Shown piece by piece: positions 14,388-18,803 of a stretch of DNA of 18,803 bases. The notes below the pieces were generated by a model. That model was not told where the DNA came from, searched no databases, and saw nothing but the letters and a program-made list of their open reading frames with translations. The number at the start of each line of letters is the position of its first letter. Position 1 is the stretch's first letter. The DNA comes from an uncultured Helicobacter sp. (GTDB lineage: Bacteria; Campylobacterota; Campylobacteria; Campylobacterales; Helicobacteraceae): assembly GCA_944325775.1 (NCBI GenBank), contig CALVBL010000028.1, positions 1-18,803 on the forward strand, read 5' to 3'. Both the position numbers and the translations under genes were made by a program.

Positions 14388-15248
14388 ATGCCAGAGATTA
14401 TCAAAGTCGCCAAGATCGGCGTGATCTTGCGCCCATCAAGCCCAGATCTCAAAGAAGTCTTTGAATCTATCAGCGCAGTGTTTGCTGCGCACAGCATAGA
14501 GATGAAGCTAGATTCTATCAGTGCGGCGATGATCGGACTTAGGGGCGTGGATTTTGCCACACTCGTGGAGTGGAGCGATATTTTGCTCTCTATCGGGGGC
14601 GATGGCACACTGATCGCGATGGTGCGCCGCTGCTATGGTAAAAACATCGCGTGTATGGGGATAAACACTGGTAGGCTTGGGTTTTTGACCGCGATTATGC
14701 CAAGCGAACTAGAATCTTTCCTCCCACATCTTACCAACGCCACATACGACCTGCAAGCCCATATGATGCTTGAGTGCAGTATCGTGCGTGATGAGAAGCC
14801 TTATTGCAATCTCTTCGCACTCAATGAATTTCTTATCTCCAAGCAAACGCTCTCTGGACTCATCGATATCGAGGCTAAAATCGATGGTTGGAGCTTTAAT
14901 ACCTATTTTTGTGATTCACTTATCGTGGGCACGCCTACGGGATCTACAGCCTATAATATCTCTGTGGGTGGCTCGGTGGTGTATCCGCATTGCAAAAATA
15001 TCCTACTCACGCCCGTAGCGCCGCATTCTCTCACACAGCGCCCACTGATCGTGGATAGCGACGTGAAGCTAGAGTTTGGCGTGCGTGAAAAGGCATTACT
15101 CATCATCGATGGACAAGAGAGCATCGATATCCTCCCCCAAGATAGAATCTTAATCCAGCAATCCCCTCAATACGCGCATCTCATCTATCCCAAAGAGCGC
15201 AACTATTTTCAGATCTTGCGTGAGAAATTTAAATGGGGTGAGCTATGA
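14388..15248 (+). CDS. nadK: NAD kinase
   Basis: Cytosolic enzyme that phosphorylates NAD+ to NADP+ with ATP or polyphosphate. The 286-residue protein has the hallmark GGDGT at 70-74 (SIGGDGTLI), GINTGRLGFL (91-100), the conserved NE pair at 146-147 (ALNEFLI), GTPTGSTAYN (181-190) and the following SVGG/P-region, and IDGQE near the C-terminus. Family length is about 280-300. No strong ribosome site is seen; the gene lies 6 bases after the preceding one. Its last four bases overlap recN as ATGA, so the two are translationally coupled. The nadK-recN-NFACT order matches what I recall from H. pylori. Confidence 0.97.
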   Translation: MPEIIKVAKIGVILRPSSPDLKEVFESISAVFAAHSIEMKLDSISAAMIGLRGVDFATLVEWSDILLSIGGDGTLIAMVRRCYGKNIACMGINTGRLGFLTAIMPSELESFLPHLTNATYDLQAHMMLECSIVRDEKPYCNLFALNEFLISKQTLSGLIDIEAKIDGWSFNTYFCDSLIVGTPTGSTAYNISVGGSVVYPHCKNILLTPVAPHSLTQRPLIVDSDVKLEFGVREKALLIIDGQESIDILPQDRILIQQSPQYAHLIYPKERNYFQILREKFKWGEL

Positions 15249-16801
15249 TACGACGAATTTTGATCAATAACTCCCCGGCTTTCAAGCTCCTAGAGCTTGA
15301 GCTTTTTGGCGGATTTAATGTCTTTAGCGGAAGTAGCGGAAGCGGAAAGTCGGTGTTTATGGAATCTTTGCTCGCGATTTTTGGGATTAAAGATTCTAAT
15401 GCGGACTTGATCGAGGCAAACATCACACTAGATGCGGTGCAAATCACTCCAGAACTTGAAAACCTCCTAGAAGAGGGCGATGATGAGATTGTGTTAAGTA
15501 TCCTGCGCAAGGACAAGGTGCGCTATTTTCTCAACCACCAATCCAGCTCTAAAAAACGCTTAGGCGAGCTTGTATCGGGCTTTGGCAAGCATATTAGTGC
15601 GAAGGGCGATGAGGATTTGAAACCAGCAAATATCTTGCGAATCTTAGATAATTTTATCGCGCTTAAAAGTCCTAGCCACGCGCAAAATCTCCAACTATGC
15701 AAGCAGAAATTTGCCACTTTGCAAGAAATTACACGCGAGCTAAATGAGCTTAGCGCGCAAGAATCCCAAATACAAACCCTCAAAGAAATCGCAGAATTTG
15801 AAATCAACAAGATAGAATCTATCGCGCCCAAAGAGGGCGAATACGAGGAGCTACTAGAGCTCAAAAAAACTCTCTCACGCCAAGAAAAGATCGCCCAAGA
15901 GATCGGAAATGTCCGCACAGCGCTGCAAAATCTTGGCTGTGTGGATAGTTTTTTGAATCTCATAGACGAGCCATGTCCGATGTTTTTTGACGGGCTTAGC
16001 GAGCTAGAAGCACTTTTAGAATCCAAAGAGCAACAGCTCCAATCACTCGAAGATGTCAATCCAGAATCTCTGCTCAATCGTATCGGCGACCTCTCCGAAG
16101 TATTGCGTAAATACGGCAGCATAGACGCCGCACTCACACACCTCGCCACGCAGAAGCAAAAGCTCGCCCAATATGAAAATATGGCATTTGACAAACAAGA
16201 GCTACAAAAATCCCAAGCACGTTTGCAAAATGAGCTAGAATCCCTCGCGCAAGAGTTGCACACAAGACGTATAGAATCTAAAACAGCCTTTGAAAATGAG
16301 CTAAGCACGATTATGCAGGAGCTACGACTTAAAAATCTATGCGTAGAGATCACGACCAAGGCGCTTGAGGGTAGTGGGATTAGTGCAGTGAGTTTCACAC
16401 TAGGTGGCAGCGCGATTAATACTTTGAGTGCTGGAGAATACAATCGCGCGCGACTTGGACTTATGTGCCTTGATGTCTCCATTAGTCCGCGTGCTGGGCT
16501 TTTGGTGCTTGATGAGATCGATGCGAACTTAAGCGGTGAAGAGAGTGAAGGCGTGGCAAAAATCCTCAAAAAACTCTCAATCTCTTATCAGATCTTTGCG
16601 ATCTCTCATCAGCCACATATGCCTACCCTAGCCGATCATCACTATTTGGTGTATAGAGATGGTGCGCTTAGTAATGTGAAGCTGCTTGACACACAAGGGC
16701 GTATCGAGGAGATCGCGCGTATGATTAGCGGCTCACAGGTGAGCAAAGAAGCGCTGGAGTTTGCCAAAGGTGTGCTTGCCAAAAATGGTATCAAGGTATG
16801 A
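15245..16801 (+). CDS. recN: DNA repair protein RecN
   Basis: SMC-like ATPase acting at DNA double-strand breaks before RecA-dependent recombination. The 518-residue protein has an N-terminal Walker A, GSSGSGKS (29-36). Long antiparallel coiled coils rich in Glu, Gln and Leu fill about residues 140-360, and the C-terminal half-ATPase contains LSAGEYNRARLGL (signature, from Leu394) and LLVLDEIDANLSG (Walker B, Asp423-Glu424), followed by the FAISHQPHMPTLADHHYLV switch. It is somewhat shorter than E. coli RecN (553), mainly in the coiled coil. The signature reads SAGE rather than SGGE. It overlaps both nadK and the NFACT gene by ATGA. Confidence 0.95.
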   Translation: MIRRILINNSPAFKLLELELFGGFNVFSGSSGSGKSVFMESLLAIFGIKDSNADLIEANITLDAVQITPELENLLEEGDDEIVLSILRKDKVRYFLNHQSSSKKRLGELVSGFGKHISAKGDEDLKPANILRILDNFIALKSPSHAQNLQLCKQKFATLQEITRELNELSAQESQIQTLKEIAEFEINKIESIAPKEGEYEELLELKKTLSRQEKIAQEIGNVRTALQNLGCVDSFLNLIDEPCPMFFDGLSELEALLESKEQQLQSLEDVNPESLLNRIGDLSEVLRKYGSIDAALTHLATQKQKLAQYENMAFDKQELQKSQARLQNELESLAQELHTRRIESKTAFENELSTIMQELRLKNLCVEITTKALEGSGISAVSFTLGGSAINTLSAGEYNRARLGLMCLDVSISPRAGLLVLDEIDANLSGEESEGVAKILKKLSISYQIFAISHQPHMPTLADHHYLVYRDGALSNVKLLDTQGRIEEIARMISGSQVSKEALEFAKGVLAKNGIKV

Positions 16802-18135
16802 ATCTAGGGCTGCTAAAGGGTATTAGCGCGCACTTTTCATGCTTTAGCAAGATATATTGGTGTCGGCGCGTCGATGACAACCTACTTGCGCTAAACCTTG
16901 AAGGCAAGGTGTTTTATCTCGATCTTACGCGATCACAGAGTATGATATTTTGCGCTAAAGAGGCGATTTTGGGGGTTAAGAGCTATCACGCACCCTTTGA
17001 CATCAAGCTGGGACTTTGCCACAACGCACGCTTACTAAAAAGCCAAGTCGATGGGGATAATAGAATCTTGCAGCTGCGATTCACACCACAAAACGCATAT
17101 AAAAAGCAAGAATTTACCCTCGAGCTGGAATTTACCGGCAAGCACACAAACGCGATCTTGCTTGATAGCAAGCGCGTGGTGATCGAAGCACTGCGCCACA
17201 TTAGTGAATCCATACGCCCCGTGCGCGTAGGCAAACCCCTAGATCCGCTCCCACAGCCGACAAATCCAAAGCCCAGCGAGATAGTAGCCGTGAGCGATGA
17301 GCTACTAGAGGAGCTATATCATAATCGCACAGATCGTCTTTTGCACACGGCTAAAGCCCAGCAACTCAAATCCATAGAATCTAAAGAGACAAACATTAAG
17401 CAGCTTTTGCAAGAGATCCCAAAGACAAGTGCGCTTAAGGAGCTTGCAGCGCGCTATAGTCTCTATGCGCACACGATCACAGCGCATTTGCACGAGCTTG
17501 ATAGCGAGGATATACACAGGGATTGTATATCTTTATCGTGCTTAGATTCTGCGGGGCTAGATTCTAAACAATGCGTGCAAATCCCTATCCTAGAGCGGAC
17601 AGCGAGCTTTTCTCAGCTTGCCCAGCGATACTTTGCCCTAAGCAAAAAATCCGCCAAAAAGGCGCAAAATCTACACTTGCAGATTCAAAACCTTGAGAGC
17701 TCTCTGCAGTTTTTGAACGCCCAAAAGTCGCTGATTGAAAATGCCCAGACGCTTGCCGATCTCAAGATCTTTAGCCCGCCCAAATCCCACAAAAAACTCA
17801 AAAAACACCAAAATTTTGAAGTCTTTTTCATCAATGGAATGAAAATTGGTGTGGGTAAAAACTCTACACAGAATCTTGCATTGCTCAAAAGTGCGAGCGG
17901 TGAGGATATATGGCTGCACATCTGCGATATTCCAAGCTCGCATATGATCATCTTTTGTGGTAAGGCAAAAGCGCGCGATGAGGTTATAAGCAAGGCAGGT
18001 GAGATCCTCGTGGGGCTGTGTGGCGTTAAAACAGGGAGATTCCGTGTCGATTATACAAGACGCAAGTTTGTCAAAATCACCCAAGGCGCGAATGTGGTGT
18101 ATGGCAAATACCAAAGCCTAGAGTATAGCAAATAG
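16798..18135 (+). CDS. NFACT family protein (RqcH/FbpA-like)
   Basis: Homologue of the ribosome-quality-control factor RqcH, which adds alanine tails to stalled chains on 50S subunits; older annotations call the family fibronectin-binding protein. The 445-residue protein is shorter than B. subtilis RqcH (about 570). NFACT-N runs from the start to about residue 130, with ELEFTGKHTNAILLDS matching the family's EIMGRHSNIIL segment. A coiled-coil middle follows. NFACT-R covers about the last 115 residues (FFINGMKIGVGKNSTQNLAL, DIWLHICDIPSSHMII). At the residue pair shown to be essential in RqcH (Asp97-Arg98), this protein reads DGDNRIL, giving Asn88-Arg89 by my alignment. Shortening is mostly in the central region. 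It is the last gene of an ATGA-coupled set with nadK and recN. Confidence 0.9.
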   Translation: MNLGLLKGISAHFSCFSKIYWCRRVDDNLLALNLEGKVFYLDLTRSQSMIFCAKEAILGVKSYHAPFDIKLGLCHNARLLKSQVDGDNRILQLRFTPQNAYKKQEFTLELEFTGKHTNAILLDSKRVVIEALRHISESIRPVRVGKPLDPLPQPTNPKPSEIVAVSDELLEELYHNRTDRLLHTAKAQQLKSIESKETNIKQLLQEIPKTSALKELAARYSLYAHTITAHLHELDSEDIHRDCISLSCLDSAGLDSKQCVQIPILERTASFSQLAQRYFALSKKSAKKAQNLHLQIQNLESSLQFLNAQKSLIENAQTLADLKIFSPPKSHKKLKKHQNFEVFFINGMKIGVGKNSTQNLALLKSASGEDIWLHICDIPSSHMIIFCGKAKARDEVISKAGEILVGLCGVKTGRFRVDYTRRKFVKITQGANVVYGKYQSLEYSK

Positions 18136-18165
18136 AGTGCTCAAGCAAAGCACAAGGAGGTTGCA

Positions 18166-18501
18166 ATGGCAGTAAGCTTAGTCGGAAATATCACCTATAT
18201 CAATCAAAACTCCCAGACGAGCGCGGTGCAGCACGCCGCTGCACAGGCACGCCCTGATGTGCTGCTAGAAGCCAACAAAGGTGAGTTTGAGCGCAAGCTC
18301 CAAGAAATCGCACACACCAATCCCGCCCAGCCTTCACCCAAGGTGGATAAAGACGGATCCAATGGATCAAATAGCGCGCAACAGGGCTTTGAGAAAGATT
18401 CTAAAGATTCTAAACAAAAACAGGGCGCGCAAGCTCCAGCACAAGGAAACAAAGAAGAATACAAAGAATACTACGATGGACTGCTAAATATTAGCGTGTA
18501 G
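18166..18501 (+). CDS. Small hydrophilic protein, unknown
   Basis: A 111-residue protein that I do not recognise. There is no signal peptide or membrane segment. The N-terminal 50 residues (MAVSLVGNITYINQNSQ, then an Ala/Gln-rich amphipathic stretch and FERKLQEIAH) look structured. The rest is low-complexity Lys/Asp/Ser/Gln (with two KDS repeats from tandem AGATTCT words at 18396-18411), ending EYKEYYDGLLNISV. An excellent AAGGAGG precedes the ATG, and it lies 30 bases after the NFACT stop, so it is probably translated from the same transcript. Function cannot be inferred. Confidence 0.65.
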   Translation: MAVSLVGNITYINQNSQTSAVQHAAAQARPDVLLEANKGEFERKLQEIAHTNPAQPSPKVDKDGSNGSNSAQQGFEKDSKDSKQKQGAQAPAQGNKEEYKEYYDGLLNISV

Positions 18502-18585
18502 ATTCTTGCTGTTTATTTTTCACATTCTCCACCATGCTCTTGCACATTTTTCCTCTTTTTTAAGGTTATTCTAAGGGTGGGGGAA

Positions 18586-18591
18586 TACAAT
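18586..18591 (+). promoter_or_regulatory. Candidate -10 box upstream of the last gene
   Basis: TACAAT preceded by a G-rich stretch, 93 bases before the ATG at 18685. The long leader makes it tentative; a TAGTATTTTATGCTA imperfect dyad lies between the box and the gene. Confidence 0.3.
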
Positions 18592-18684
18592 GAGGCGTTT
18601 TGTTTTGTGTTTGGTTTAGTATTTTATGCTACCCCCTCACAGACAAGCATTAATCCTACAAAAACAACCAACAAAGGAGTTTAG

Positions 18685-18803
18685 ATGAAACTAAAAGGGA
18701 TACTTCTCACATCTTTGCTTGCGCTTTCTCCGCTACTAGCTGCCGAGAAATCATTGCAACAGCAAATCGATGAACTCAACGATCGCGTGGATCAAAACGA
18801 GCT
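18685..18803 (+). CDS. N-terminus of a secreted, probably outer-membrane protein (3' end outside window)
   Basis: Only 39 codons are present. They encode a Sec signal peptide (MKLKGILLTSLLALSPLLAA) with likely cleavage near AA-EKS, followed by a Gln/Glu/Asp-rich helix (SLQQQIDELNDRVDQNE). A short coiled coil right after the signal peptide is typical of several outer-membrane porin-like proteins of Campylobacterota (the DUF3373 type is one example) and of outer-membrane tethered trimers, but the fragment is too short to choose. AAAGGAG stands 6-7 bases before the ATG. Confidence 0.7.
   Translation, partial: MKLKGILLTSLLALSPLLAAEKSLQQQIDELNDRVDQNE

Noticed and set aside
15523..16569. Long minus-strand frame opposite recN (348 codons), and similar frames opposite selB, tatB and tatC
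   Set aside because: They mirror the codon structure of the plus-strand genes, give Ser/Arg-rich low-complexity products and lack ribosome sites.
1..18803. CRISPR arrays, insertion sequences, tRNA or rRNA genes, prophage genes
   Set aside because: No spaced repeat array, transposase frame with terminal repeats, or tRNA-like fold was seen on either strand.

Overview
The window reads as chromosome of a Helicobacter-type member of the Campylobacterota. The evidence is the gene content: a tatB-tatC-queA-rsmG operon, an nadK-recN-NFACT block (both orders known from Helicobacter) and a major-outer-membrane-protein porin. Start codons follow AAGGAG-type ribosome sites, and promoters show TATAAT/TACAAT -10 boxes without clear -35 boxes. 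The base composition, mid-40s % GC by impression, is higher than in H. pylori. The heptamer AGATTCT/AGAATCT recurs throughout (about 45 copies by hand count).

Layout. 1-1359 (minus): a DHA2-type drug/proton antiporter gene cut by the window edge, behind an AT-rich leader. 1803-2159 (minus): a small zinc-ribbon membrane protein of unknown role. 2405-2825 (plus): the C-terminal remnant of a methyl-accepting chemotaxis protein, a probable pseudogene that still has promoter-like sequence in front. 3278-7013 (plus): a tight operon of tatB, tatC, queA, rsmG, a one-TM Cys-motif protein (PP0621-like) and an unknown Cys-rich protein. 7319-8764: a highly expressed-looking porin with its own leader and two consecutive hairpins behind it. 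8921-12343: selA and selB, the enzyme and elongation factor for selenocysteine incorporation. 12577-13623: a cysteine-desulfurase-fold protein whose PLP lysine appears to be replaced by arginine. 13788-18135: a membrane-anchored coiled-coil/OmpA-like protein, then NAD kinase, recN and an NFACT (RqcH/FbpA-like) gene, the last three coupled by ATGA overlaps. 18166-18501: a small hydrophilic protein. 18685-end: the first 39 codons of a secreted, probably outer-membrane protein.

How the genes fit together. Most of the window is housekeeping: protein export (TatBC), tRNA queuosine and 16S rRNA modification, NADP supply, DNA-break repair, ribosome quality control and the major porin. The selenocysteine genes imply at least one selenoprotein elsewhere; no selC, selD or recoded UGA gene was found here. 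The most interesting points are the apparent pseudo-desulfurase beside selAB, the strongly over-represented heptamer, the truncated chemoreceptor with intact-looking upstream control sequence, and an Asp-to-Asn change at the RqcH Asp97 position. All homology statements come from motif reading by eye, without database searches.
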